A stretch of DNA of 64,000 bases. It comes from Diospyros lotus. Its lineage: Eukaryota; Streptophyta; Magnoliopsida; Ericales; Ebenaceae. The DNA lies in contig NC_068338.1 of the NCBI RefSeq assembly GCF_014633365.1, positions 50,789,716 through 50,853,715 on the forward strand, in the 5' to 3' direction. The notes below the pieces were generated by a model, which saw nothing but the letters and a program-made list of their open reading frames with translations, searched no databases and was not told the DNA's origin. Each line of letters opens with the position of its first letter. Position 1 is the first letter of the stretch. This document shows positions 23,034 through 34,780 of the stretch, in pieces. A program made the translations under genes and the position numbers.

Positions 23034-26000
23034 CTTTCTCTCTAAACTTAAGTTTTCCCTTTGATTTTCTGGTTCAACTTGTGGCCAAGAAAATGAGATC
23101 CTTCTCTTTATATACTGTGAATAAGCAATGACTTTGAAGTTATCTTCGCGGAAACCAGCTAAGGGATTGTTAAGAGAATTGATTAATGTGAGATTCCTAT
23201 TCTAATTAGCTGTCATGTTGAATGTCAGAGGGACAGTTGAAACAAGTTGAAGAATTCTGCAGGAATTAATTAAGCTTGTTTTGGATTTCTTAAGGACACA
23301 TCATTGAAGTCCCATGTTAGTCCTTGGCACCATCCAGCAAACTAGCCATTTTCAATGCCTCAATTGTGCAATATAATATGAAAACAGCAAAACTATGTGC
23401 TAATCCTAGGTGGTCTGGATGTCTGTACGGGCTGTTTTTTAAATGCATTTAGTTAAACAAAGCAAAGGCTTTGTTCTCCATGGATCTTCATTTGTCTTTG
23501 TTTTGCAGGCCAAATAGATGGGGGAAGCAAGTTTTTGTAACGAGAACAGTTAGCTGTTGCACCCAATGTTGCACCTTAGTGGGAGTCCGGACTTAACATA
23601 AGGAGGAGGGGTCTCGAGTTTAAATATTGTGTCTTGTATGGAACTAAGGAGGTTGCTTGTCGTGCTTAAATTGGGTTTAAGGGCAAATGGAGCTGCAAGT
23701 GAACATAGATGCTTGTGAAGTACTCAAAACTCATCTTAATTTGAGCTAGTTGCCTGTGAGTTACTCAAAACTCAACTTAATTTGAGCTAATCTAAGTTAA
23801 ATTTGAATTTGAGGGTGTTGGGCTCATTTGAACTCATGAAAAAAACTTGTTTAAGTGCTCGATTATAAGTCCATTTGGGACTCATTTTGAAAAATTTGTT
23901 TTTCACAATTGAAGATTCTTTGTTACATTATTTATATTATTATTTAAAATTTAAATATATATATATTAAAATATACTATTCTTATATGTTTTTGCATAAA
24001 TGAGTTTGAGCTTTAATTTAAAACTTGTGAAAAACATTTGTCTAATATAAATGAGTTAGAGTTTCTTGAAAAAATCTTCAACTTAGCTTAAATCTTTACA
24101 GTCACATAGGTTACATGGAAGTGAAAATGAAAAATAGATACCACACAAAATAAAAATGGATAAATGATAGTTTTAAAAAAATTAAAAAATGAAAATGTTG
24201 AAAAACACGTAAATAAAAAATATATAGAGATTTTTTAAAATATAATTTAATATAAAAAATAATTATTTAATTTAAAAATAAATATAAATTTTATAATATA
24301 TTTAAACAAATTATAGAAAAAATTAAAAATTTTAAGTTAAACACGTAGAGATGGAATTTTTTTCATCTCTAACTTGTTCATCATGTGCCATCTTTAACCT
24401 CTTTGTGGATGAAAATATATTTCTAATATTTTTTTAATATTATAAAATAATTTAAAAATATTTTTAGACATTTTTTAACATTTCAAAAATATCAAAATAG
24501 TACTATGAAGACGTTTCCGTTCAACATTCATTGGTGGTCACTACTTGTAGCGGAACTAATAAAATCTCAAATTAGTCATTCAGAACAGAAGCTCAAAAGA
24601 ATTTTCTGCAAAACCTCTTCCTGTAATCTCCTTATGAACGTGAAATTTAAGGAAAAAAGTTTCAAACCACCACTCCAAATTGTTCATTCTGCAATCTGCA
24701 GTGTGGTTGTTGGGTATTAAGGAGAAACAGAAAGCAGAAAATAAGTCACCAAATCAAATATTTAAAGAAAGAAAAATATAAGTCTAAAAGATTCCGAAGA
24801 AAGAAAATAAATAAAATTTAAAAGAGTGCGGGCTAATCAGAAGCAGAAGGGGGACTGGTTTTGCCTAGAAAAACCATTCCAAAGATCTAGATCGGATCAA
24901 GATGTTTCCCTCACAAAACACATCATTAAGAAAGCGACATCACATGTTAATGTCCTGTCTCTGTGTCCCTCTTCCATTATAAGAGCTCCCATTTGTCTTG
25001 TTCCTCCACTTCCACAGATGAAAATATTATTACGACATTTTCTTTTCCAGGCAGTTGGATTCCGAGAAAATACATAGAAAATTCAGAAAGATGGGTGGAT
25101 GCAAGCTTGGCAAGTAGTGGATCTGAAGATCCTACTTGAAGGGGCAATGCCCATCCCCAATGTGTTCTTGGTGCTTCTTTTTCTCACACATTATTAGGAT
25201 TGAATCCCAAGCATTATATATATATATATATATATATATGAATCAAGGAAAATAACACACAAAAGATTTTACAGTTAAGTCTTAATAAATGATATGGCGA
25301 TCAACGACAAGGTTTTTACATTGATAAAATTGAAAACTTTAACAAGATATAATATTTTTGCACATCACCCGCAAATAGCATTCTCGAGAAAACTTAATTT
25401 AAGTTGGTGGAAAGAAAGGATTGACTTGAAGTTATGTCAACCATAATACGATAAGGCATACCCAAATACTTTTAAATAGATTTTTATAATGGGGTCACAT
25501 AAGGGCTTGGAAGGAACAAGTGGGGTTGAAAGACTCAAACACAGAATTTTTAATTTAATAACGTATTGCCAATCATCTAGACAACTAAGACAACTCATCA
25601 TGAGCTTAGATTAGAGGATATACTGACCTTATGAATAGAATAGAGTAATATTAAGAGTTATAACTGATTACAGCGTTATACAATCAAAATGGCACGCGTG
25701 GGTGGCTATGCATAGCGTATAGCTGTACTGCCGTTGTTGATGTGCAGAGCTCTCACTCACAGTCACAGCGCATCCAAATGGCAATGTTCAGGTACACATG
25801 GTGGTGGCATAACATAAGCCTGGTTAGCCCTAAATCCTCTCCAACGATGTCAATTATGTGAGTTGTGGTGGCCGACAAATGACAATAATGAGATTTTGGT
25901 TGCTGTTGTAAACTTGAAAGGAAATTCATATTTTTATAGTGATGAGGGATAAAGCGTTCAGCCCGCAGGTTTAATTAATTCCTACAAATAGTGCAACATG

Positions 26001-26717
26001 AAGTAGTCAAAATTGATTGCGTCTAACGTGATATATTAAAAGCACAATATGTACAGTATAGGCACATAATGTTATCTTAAAAAAGTATCATTGTAAGAAA
26101 GAAGAATAAATTCTTATAACATCGGAAAATAATCGTTCCCAACAAGAGTTTCTGATGGAGAGTGAAATATATGTACAAGAAATATTTACCCATTATCTGA
26201 ATAATGTATTAATAGTATTTTTGAAACTAAAACTTAATTACTATAATGATTTTATTCATCTCAATATAAAATATACATCATTTTAGTTATATTTTCTTAT
26301 TTTTTTAAGGTAATATTAATTATTATCATAAGGGCACTGGCTAATTAGGTGTATATATTAAGTACACTTTATTTTCAAACTATATCCATCGAATTTGAAA
26401 TATTTAGTACCATTGCTTTCAAGAACTGAATGTGATAGAATGAAATACATACATAATTGATCTATTTTTACACCTTCAATTCCGTATTCTAGATTTATAA
26501 CCTAATAATCCTCCCAAGTCTGGTTGACAAGTGGAAGAAAACCTAGTCACCATGGAAACCTTGAAATAGACTTGAACTAGCAGTGTTGGGAGGGAGAATC
26601 CCATGTTGATCAAAGCGAGTCAAGGATGAACTATATATGGCTTATAAATAAGATTTTCGCATTCTTCCCGAGAGCCCTTTTTAAGACAAGACCGTACGTA
26701 CTGTCACACCGGTGCAC
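23034..26717. other. Spacer between the DUF1442 copies
   Basis: No supported gene. Contains the promoter region of copy 1, an imperfect repeat of ACTCAAAACTCA...TTAATTTGAGCTA (23722-23750 and 23763-23791), AT-rich remnants of old elements at 23800-24480, and a TA dinucleotide run at 25217-25240. Confidence 0.4.
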
Positions 26718-27540
26718 CTAAACCTCGCTAGGCTTCAAGCACCTTCCGGGCAGTCTAACCCTAAAAGCATGCTCTTCACCAGTGCATTTATCCACCTTGA
26801 CAACCCAATGGCTCTTCCTCTTCCCAGAAGTACAGGCAGAGACACAGCCACCTCCATTGTTTTTCCTGGAATTTGCAGCATTAATTCTGGCCACCAACAA
26901 CCCTTTTCCTATGGGCAACAACTGGCCTTTCAGTTCTCTCCATTGCTGCAGTACTGAACCATTGCAAAGCACGTTGTATCCCAAAACAACTCCACCATTA
27001 TAATTAGAATCCCTCCCAGCCTCCATTGCTCTGAAAATATCTCCAAAATCCTTCAGCTTACAGTCAATGACCACAAAATCTGCTTCAGAGTAGTAATTCA
27101 GTAACAAATTTCTGGCTTCTCCAATGACAAACTCAATATGATTTGCATTGGGTAGTCCTAGAGCTTCTTGTGATAAGCCTAGTTCTTGAAGGCTGGGAAG
27201 GATGCAGACGACGCGGCCACCTGTCTGATGGGCGGCAGCCACCAGGGCTAGGGTGGTGGAGTCTGCGGCTCCGGCAGAAGCCACCACCATGAGCTGAGAG
27301 TTGTTGCCAGCGGCCAGAGCTGAGATGAATTCAGCTATGTCTACATCTGGCTGTTTTGTCTTGTTGCCCTGCATTAACACATACATCATCCAAATTAAAC
27401 CCATATGAGAAAAACCCTGCAAATGATCATCTATTATCATGGTCCTTCAGGCTCTAAAAGATTAAAGGGATAATCAAACTCACCATTTTCAGGGTGCTGA
27501 GATAGGCCTTTATGGCATTTTCAGCTGACCAGTTTGCCAT
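26718..27540 (-). CDS. DUF1442 family protein, copy 2
   Basis: Two exons: 27484-27540 (MANWSAENAIKAYLSTLKM) and 26718-27368, joined in phase 0 by a 115-bp intron, giving 235 residues. It has the same architecture as copy 1 and clear similarity through most of its length (FISALAAGNNSQLMVVASAG, AAHQTGGRVV, HWVVKVDKCTGEEHAFRVRL). It has a longer asparagine- and glycine-containing segment before the C-terminal block. Exon 1 has exactly 57 nt in both copies, which supports tandem duplication of an intron-bearing gene. Function unknown. Both copies are intact. Confidence 0.92.
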
Positions 27541-30099
27541 GTTTCTATCTCGTTTTCCCTCTCCTTTTGCTCATCAAACCCCTTCAACCATTTTATAGCA
27601 TTAATACGGCTTATCCTTTCATTGGTGGCTAGCGTTGGGTGGGATAATCTCAAATCGAAAGTTAGTCGTGGAAGAGAGTTGTGGCTTACAAATAAAAAGT
27701 CCTCTCTTTTGTCGTGAGTCATTTTAAAATAAGATTATACTGTTATGTCTATGCATCCACTTGAGTAAAATGGATAATATTTTGTATGAGACAGATTAAG
27801 TGATTAGATTACGATAAGTTGAGATTCGTACTAATAGATCGTGGGTTCGATTATTTACCTTACGCAGTGAAACAAACTCTCTACCTACGATTTACCTTTT
27901 CTACTAAAATTAAAGACACGAAAGATGAAGGACAACACAAGGACAATAATCCTAAAAATAATGTATTGAAAGACAATGTTAAAGCAACCCAACCCTAAAA
28001 CAGGAAATGCATAAACCAAGGAACTTCAAACTTGTCAACTGGCTAGCTTTCAACAATTTTTGGCCGTGTTCTAATTTACTTACTCAAGTTGTTTTATTAA
28101 CTACTATTAGTTGGATGCTTGAATTACAATTTAACACGTTTCCTTGTATGGATAATTAACTTCACATATTAGCTGTAATGTTATAAATCAGTGGGACAGT
28201 TGAACTTTGACGAAACCCACAAATCAATCTGCAGCAATTTATTAATTTCAGTTAGGATTTGTTGGCGAATAAACATAAATATTAATTAACCCCTTTTTGG
28301 GTCTGCCAACAGCCAACAAACTTGTATCTGTTCATCGCTTATATTATGAATTTAGGTTAGATTAAGATAAACATGAAGCTAATACAAATCCAGTCCTGTC
28401 CCGTACACTGTTTGAATGATTGATTAAGGAAAGTTCTTGTGTCCTATCTTAATTTGATTTACCTATGTAGGTGGCAAAGGATCAGGATGAATAATAAGAA
28501 CAAAAAAAAAGAAATGATGACTAATAATAGAATCTTAGCACAGAAGTAAGCTAATAATAATACCCATGGGTCTAAGAATTCATTTTTGTTAGACCAAATA
28601 GATCGCCGTGGAAGCCATTGATAAAACTATATATACAAAAATTAAAAATTCGTTATTCAATTGGTTAAAAAGGGTATATATAGGAAATCAAAAATCAAAA
28701 TTTAGAATCAAATAATTGGCTAGAATTTTCACACATCTATAAATCTTCTTGTTGCAGTTGTTAGACTACCAAAGAAGTAATCTTGCAACAAGTGCCTGTT
28801 AATTTAATTTGTCTTTACACAGTATTTGAGTCATAAATTGTTGGCAGTAATCAGCTTTGGAAAAGGTCCTATTGGGCGATAATACATCTCCCCCCCCCCC
28901 CAAAGAAAAAGAGAGTCTAAAGTGTGAGGTTTACAGACTTTGTTTCATTTTTAAAATTTTACCCTTGCACCAGTAGTCCTTATTGTAAAAAGGTTCTTTT
29001 AACCTAATACTCTTGTATCATTATTTAAATCTGATGCTGATAAAGAAGTCGAAAAAAGTGTGACGCATGGGCGGATTTTTTCGGCCATTAATGTATCATT
29101 ATATATTATTGAGATCTATTTTGCCGTGCCTGCAGTTACCGATCAGAATTCACCATCCCAACATAGATATGATTTTCTCGGCGATCGACTTTAGCAACTT
29201 TCTCTAGAAATTAAATTCCATTTTGTCTTGTTTGGGTGCAAATGGATCGTGCATGATGATATAGATAGAGATGGGGGAGCGGTTATAGATGACGTCGAGG
29301 ACAAGTTGTGGGTCTGAAGATTTTGGTTGAGGGATGGCGTTTGGATATGCCTCGATGCAGGAAACATGTTTGGATGGGTCAATTAAGCAATTCCAAAAAC
29401 TTGCAAATTGGACCAACAAACATGTACATGCATGCATGCATGAAGAGCTACGTAAGTTGGCCTTGTTCATGCATGCGGGTTACCCTAAAGTGTCTTTGGT
29501 TCCTTCATGCATTTGGTCATTGATTTTCCATCCACGCTCCATGGTTCTTGCTAGGGAATTATATAGAATTCTAATGGGAAATTTATACCAAAATTGCCAT
29601 TTGAATATTGTTCTTCATACATTATAGTGCGTGACAGCAATCCAATGAAGATTTGGCCCATGGGCCAACTCATTCACAGCTTGAAAACTATATTCACTAC
29701 ATATTAGTATAGCAGTCCATAATCTGTCTTCATAATTAAAGTAGCTCGAGAATTAAAATTTCAAAATCCCTTTGGAAGTTCTAGTGCATTAAAATTAAAC
29801 TAAATTAAATCAAATTCGGTAGTCAAAAGATAAAATGCCATGTGCAAATGCTTTGCTCAATTAAATAAATTGTTGATGCATTTCAATGAATTGCAAAACC
29901 CCAAGGAACAGATTTAGGTTTACAGTCGTTCATGGTAATTATCATCAAATAGTTATCTTTGCGATTAATATTAAGCTTGGCATTTGTTTCTCTACTAATA
30001 TGGTTTTTACAGATGACTAATAACAATCACAAGCAGCTTTGATTGCAAGCATATCAATCAAGAGCGAGCAAGAGTGGGCAGTCCAGGAATTAGGCTTTC
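27541..30099. other. Intergenic sequence upstream of DUF1442 copy 2
   Basis: No supported gene. Contains a possible degenerate tRNA-derived SINE at 27790-27900 (GTGGGTTCGATT looks like a B box), a C/A homopolymer pair at 28891-28908, and a CATGCATGCATGCATG palindromic run at about 29429-29442. Confidence 0.35.
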
Positions 30100-30129
30100 T
30101 TGGAGAAACAACGTAGGAATTCGAAAGGA

Positions 30130-30252
30130 AATTCTATTTACAGTGAGGGTTTTACTCTTCACAGTTTTTTTCAACTAAAATTTTTTAGGAAAATTCTATT
30201 TACAGTGAGGGTTTTACTCTTCGCAGCCTTTCTCAGCCAAAATTTTTTATCA
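30130..30252 (+). repeat. Two-copy tandem repeat, 62-bp period
   Basis: ATTCTATTTACAGTGAGGG starts at 30131 and again at 30193. The second copy keeps most of the unit through the AAAATTTTTT tail. No coding role seen. Confidence 0.85.
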
Positions 30253-30360
30253 TTTTTCAAAAATCCTATTTTACCCTTCTGTCACCCCGTCATCTCACTC
30301 CATCTCTCTCTCCCGATGAACACACACAAATATGTATATATATATATATATACAAACACA

Positions 30361-31853
30361 CACAGAGATAATTTATTATAATAAAATAAAATTAAAAAAA
30401 TATAAATAAATAAATTATTTTTAAATATCTATATTTTAAATAATTATAAATTAACTAATTATAAAATTTTTAACTAATTTTAAATTTTAAATTATCGTGA
30501 GTTAAATTTTTGATACTCAACAAAATTTAAAATTAGTTAATTTATCTTATTAAATTATTTAAAGATACATATACTTAAAATTAGTTATTCAATCAACTAA
30601 TTTAATAAGATATATATATTTAAAAATTAGTTGAATTTATTTAAAGATATATGTATCTTTTTAAAAATAATTTATTAAATAAATTCAACTAATTTATTTT
30701 TAAAAAGAATTAACTAATTTAATTTATTTAAAGATAGATGTATCTTTTTAAAAGAATTAACTAATTTATTTATTAAATAAATTCAACTAATAAGATATGT
30801 GTATCTTTTTAAAAAGAATTTATTTATTTGTATTTTTTTATTTTATTATAATAAAAAAGTAATTAAAAAAAAAAAAAAAAAACTTAACTGGCTTTCGGGG
30901 AACCCAGCGTACCCCGACCTCCAGCGTTCCCCGAAAGCTGGGGGTCATGAACGCCCCCAAAAGTTGGATTTTGGGGAACGCTGGGTTCCCTGGCTTTCGG
31001 GGGCGTTCCCGACACCCAGCTTTCGAGGAAGTTTTCTTTTATTTTAATTAATTTTTTTATTATAATAAAATAAAATAAAAAAATATAAATAAATAAATTC
31101 ATTTTAAAAAGATACATATATCTTATTAGTTGAATTTATTTAATAAATAAATTAGTTAATTCTTTTAAAAACATACATCCATCTTCAAATAAATTAAATT
31201 AGTTAATTTTAAAAAAATAAATTAGTTGAATTTATTTAATAAATTATTTTTAAAAAGATACATATATCTTTAAATAAATTCAATTAATTTTTAAAGATAT
31301 ATATCTTATTAAATTAGTTGATTAAATAACTAATTTTAAATATATGTATTTTTAAGTAATTTAATAAAATAAAATAACTAATTTTAAATTATTTTTGACA
31401 ATCAAAATGTTCCCCGAAAGCTGGCTTTCGGGGAATCCACTGTTTCCCAAAAGTTGGCTTTTGGGGAAGTTTTTTTTTTTTTTTTAAATTAATTTTTTTA
31501 TTATAATAAAATAAAATAAAATATAAAATATAAAGAAATAAATTCTTTTTAAAAAGATATATATATCTTATTAGTTGAATTTATTTAATAAATTAATTAA
31601 TTAAATTTTTTAAAAAGATACATCTATCTTTAAATAAATTAAATTAGTTAAATTTATTTAATAAATTATTTTTAAAAAAATACATATATCTTTAAATAAA
31701 TTCAACTAATTTTTAAATATATATATCTTATTAAATTAGTTGATTGAATAACTAATTTTAAGTATATGTATCTTTAAGTAATTTAATAAAATAAATTAAT
31801 TAATTTTAAATTTTTTTGAGTATCAAAAATTTAACTCACGATAATTTAAAATC
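30361..31853. repeat. Composite fold-back structure: AT-rich arms around GC-rich palindromic cores
   Basis: An inverted left arm (about 30484-30870) matches two direct copies of a right arm, 31040-31400 and 31466-31852. The outermost match is very good: ATCGTGAGTTAAATTTTTGA at 30493 against its inverse near 31822-31841. Between arms sit two GC-rich cores: 30890-31033, and 31410-31459. The cores are built from alternating copies of GCTTTCGGGGAA and its inverse. The second contains a perfect 12-bp palindrome with a 2-base spacer at 31410-31435. A direct partial arm start is also seen at 30370-30410. No protein seen. Probably a MITE-like fold-back element that amplified an arm-plus-core unit. 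Target duplication not resolved. Confidence 0.75.
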
Positions 31854-31859
31854 TAATTG

Positions 31860-32045
31860 TTTTAATACGACATTCCTAACATATTTGGGATAATAGCTTA
31901 AACATAGAATTTATATCAAGTTTAAGATTTTTTATATCATATCCTTATCATTTCACATTATTTATATCCTTGTCATCTCACATTATTTATATCAAATTTA
32001 AGATTTTGTATTTTATTTGTTAATAGATATCATCCACTTTTAAAA
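31860..32045 (-). mobile_element. Inverted relic of the neighbouring hAT transposon
   Basis: The reverse complement contains AATCTTAAATTTGATATAAA followed by TAATGTGAGATGACAAGGATA. It also has TTTAAGCTATTATCCCAAAT. These match 33428-33470 and 33709-33740 of the decayed hAT element. One part is duplicated locally. It is a second, internally deleted copy lying head-on to the larger one. Confidence 0.65.
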
Positions 32046-32099
32046 ATTTATAAAATACTTTTATTTGATTATTCAATCCCAAAAATGTGGATTTAATAG

Positions 32100-34568
32100 A
32101 TTTCTTATTAATACTAAACACAAAATGGCAGAAAAAATAAATAAATAAATAATTAAAAATTGTGAAGAAAATTTTTAGAATAACAATTTAAATTTATCAA
32201 TAAATAATGAAAAATATGATGAAAATTTAAAAAAATATATTCTAATCAACAAAGATAAAAATATTAATGATAAAGATAAAACAACTATTAAAAATATTTA
32301 TAATCCAAAACAATGAAAAAAATTAAACTCAAGCCTGATTGATTTATTTACTAAGAAAATTCTAATTAAATAAATAAATAAATAAATAATTAAAAATTGT
32401 GAAGAAAATTTTTAGAATAACAATTTAAATTTATCAATAAATAATGAAAAATATGATGAAAATTTAAAAAAATATATTCTAATCAACAAAGATAAAAATA
32501 TTAATGATAAAGATAAAACAACTATTAAAAATATTTATAATCCAAAACAATGAAAAAAATTAAACTCAAGCCTGATTGATTTATTTACTAAGAAAATTCT
32601 AATTAAACATGTTTTAAATTTTTCAAGAGATACAAATTCTAAACACTTTTCAACAATTCATTACATTCAAAATTTATCAAATAGAGAAATACATGATAGA
32701 AAATGAATAATATATTTAAAAGAAATAAATAAAATATTTTGTTATTATTGTAAATTATTTAGTTTAAAATTATATATAAGTCAATTAACAAAAAAGGTGC
32801 ACAGATTGAAAAAGACTTAATGTCAAACTTAAAAGTCATAAAATAAGTAATGAATATATTATAAATATAAACACTTTGGTTGATACTAAGATGAGATTAT
32901 TTAAAAATAAAATAATTAATTAACATTTATAAAAAAAATAAATAAAGAAAAAAACCATTGAGAGAATTTACTAATAAGAATTATTACTATTGTAAAAAAT
33001 CTTTCAAAAATTAATTTGACATTTCGTAATACAAATAAAAAGATTTATCAAGATAATAATAGAAATTTTTTAATTTAAATGAAATGATTGTTGAATTTAA
33101 TCTAACAATGCAAAAACAACTTAAACACATTTAAAACGCAAAAATTCATAACCATTATCTTGTTTATAATATACAAAATGAGTTAATAAATATTTTAATA
33201 TTAAAAATTAAAAAATATATATCATTATTTAAAAAAATTAAAATAATTTTCAATTATACATGATGATACCCCAAATGCAAGTTATAAAGAACAAATGTCT
33301 TTTATATTAAGATGTGTAAATACTTCAACAAGTCCAATAAAAATAAAAGAATATTTTATAAATTTTTTAAAAGTGAATGATATTTCTGGTCAAAGTATTT
33401 TTAATCTACTAACAAGTAAAATAAAAAAAATCTTAAACTTAATATAAATAATGTGAGAGGATAAGGATATAATAATAGATCTAATATGAAAAATAAATAA
33501 CAAAATGTGCAGAAAGAATTATTAAATATAAATCTAAAGCATTTTAAATACAATGTGGTTATAACAATCTTAATTTAGTTTTTTGTGACATGATTAATTC
33601 ATGTGCTGATACTATAACATTTTTTCTTATAATGCATACACTCATTATTTTCTTCTTCTAAAGAAAAATATAAGCTTTTACAAAATCATATTTTAAATTT
33701 TACACTTAAGCTATTATCACAAATGGGTTGAGATACCAATTAGCAGAACCTAGTGAGATCCTAAAACAGAAGGTAAAGATATTGCAATAGATCATTTGAA
33801 ATGTCTTACTTCTTTTTTAAAAAATTATAAAGAAAATAATTTTAAATCTTCTATAATTTTTACTAAAGTAATTGTAAAACAAATGAATATAGAACTAAAA
33901 TTTTGTAAAAAATATACAATACAATAAAAGAAACAACTTGATAAGAATAAAATTGAGAAAATAAAATTATCCATTGAATAATCTTTTAGAATTAATTATT
34001 TTACATATTTAATTGATCATGCTATTTTATCTCTTCTAAATAGATTTGAACAATTTAAAATTTATGAAATAATTTTATTTTTCTTATAATGTAAAAAAGT
34101 TAAAATTGCTTGATGATAATAATTTGAAGAAAAATTACTTAAATCTTAAAAATTTTCTAAACATGATATGGTATTGATGGTTTAAATTTATTTTTAAAAT
34201 TAAAAATTTTTAAAAAAACTATAACCATAAAAATTAAATCACCACTTGCAATACTAATTTTTATAAAAATAAATAAATTCTTTTCTAAATACATGAATAA
34301 TTTATAAAATATTATTAACCATTCATCTTACCATCATTTCAGTATAAAGAAGTTTTTTAAAATTAAGATTAATAAAATTTTATTTGCATCCAACTATGTC
34401 ACAAGAAAGATTAAATAATTGACCATATTATAAATTAAAATACAAAAATTTAATTAATGATTTTATCTCAAAAAACAAGAAAAATAAATTTTGAATAATT
34501 TTTATTATTTTTTAAAAGACCACTAACTAATTACCACTTAGGACCCAGCAACCTTTGAGCCGGCCCTG
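32100..34568 (+). mobile_element. Decayed hAT transposon, TTF-finger/DUF4371 class
   Basis: Translation with many stops and shifts gives the class order. A TTF-like finger region lies at about 32530-32770 (NPKQ.KKLN, FSTIHYIQNLSNREIHDRK, FCYYCKLFS). A DUF4371-like core lies near 33260-33470 (DDTPNASYKEQMSFILRCVN, GQSIFNLLTSKI, NNVRG.GY). A hAT-dimerisation tail lies near 34380-34490 (TMSQERLNN, INDFISKN). The right terminus GAGCCGGCCCTG at 34557-34568 is the inverse of CAGGGCCGGCTC, a typical terminal repeat of such elements. No matching left terminus was found, so the left end is lost or displaced. Very AT-rich, consistent with long decay. Confidence 0.78.
32137..32609 (+). repeat. Tandem duplication, 237-bp period, inside the decayed hAT element
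   Basis: About 230 bp starting TGTGAAGAAAATTTTTAGAA recur at 32161 and 32398 with almost no differences, while the rest of the element is heavily decayed. A TAAA-repeat tract joins the copies. The duplication is therefore much younger than the element, or gene conversion has kept the copies alike. Confidence 0.9.
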
Positions 34569-34664
34569 TTCACAGATTGATTTTGTCAGAACTTAAAGAA
34601 TTGCAATTCTTTTTTTCTTTTTTTTATTAAGGTTTGACAAGCATCAAGAAGCTTAGAGAAGATT

Positions 34665-34780
34665 CTTTTTTGGAGGTGGGCTGGCGGGGTGCTCTTGAAC
34701 GTCATACCTGCCACATAAACAGTGTGACCGCTGCCCTGGATATCCTGCTCGCCAGCTCTGTCAATAGCACAGTAATATGA
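34665..34780 (-). other. Possible extra 3' exon of the RRM gene
   Basis: After the annotated stop at 34844, the minus strand shows an acceptor-like TTGACAG at about 34760 and an open stretch reading AGEQDIQGSGHTVYVAGMTF. It may be a 3' untranslated exon, or a coding tail if the TGA at 34844 is itself a mutation. I cannot decide from the sequence. Confidence 0.25.

Noticed and set aside
23722..24480. Possible separate MITE upstream of DUF1442 copy 1
   Set aside because: Direct repeats and AT-rich inverted words are present, but no paired ends or target duplication could be found.
27790..27900. Possible third SINE
   Set aside because: Only a B-box-like GTGGGTTCGATT is convincing. No A box, tail or target duplication seen.
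29204..29627. Overlapping frames of 88-97 codons on both strands
   Set aside because: No recognisable protein, no splice partners, and the CATGCATG run makes both strands look open.
30799..31117. Overlapping open frames rich in proline and glycine in the GC cores
   Set aside because: They arise from the palindromic core repeats on both strands. No start context, no homology.
30484..34568. CRISPR-like or satellite array in the AT-rich repeat block
   Set aside because: Repeats are few, diverged, inverted and unevenly spaced. They are transposon arms, not a spaced array, and the DNA is from a plant.
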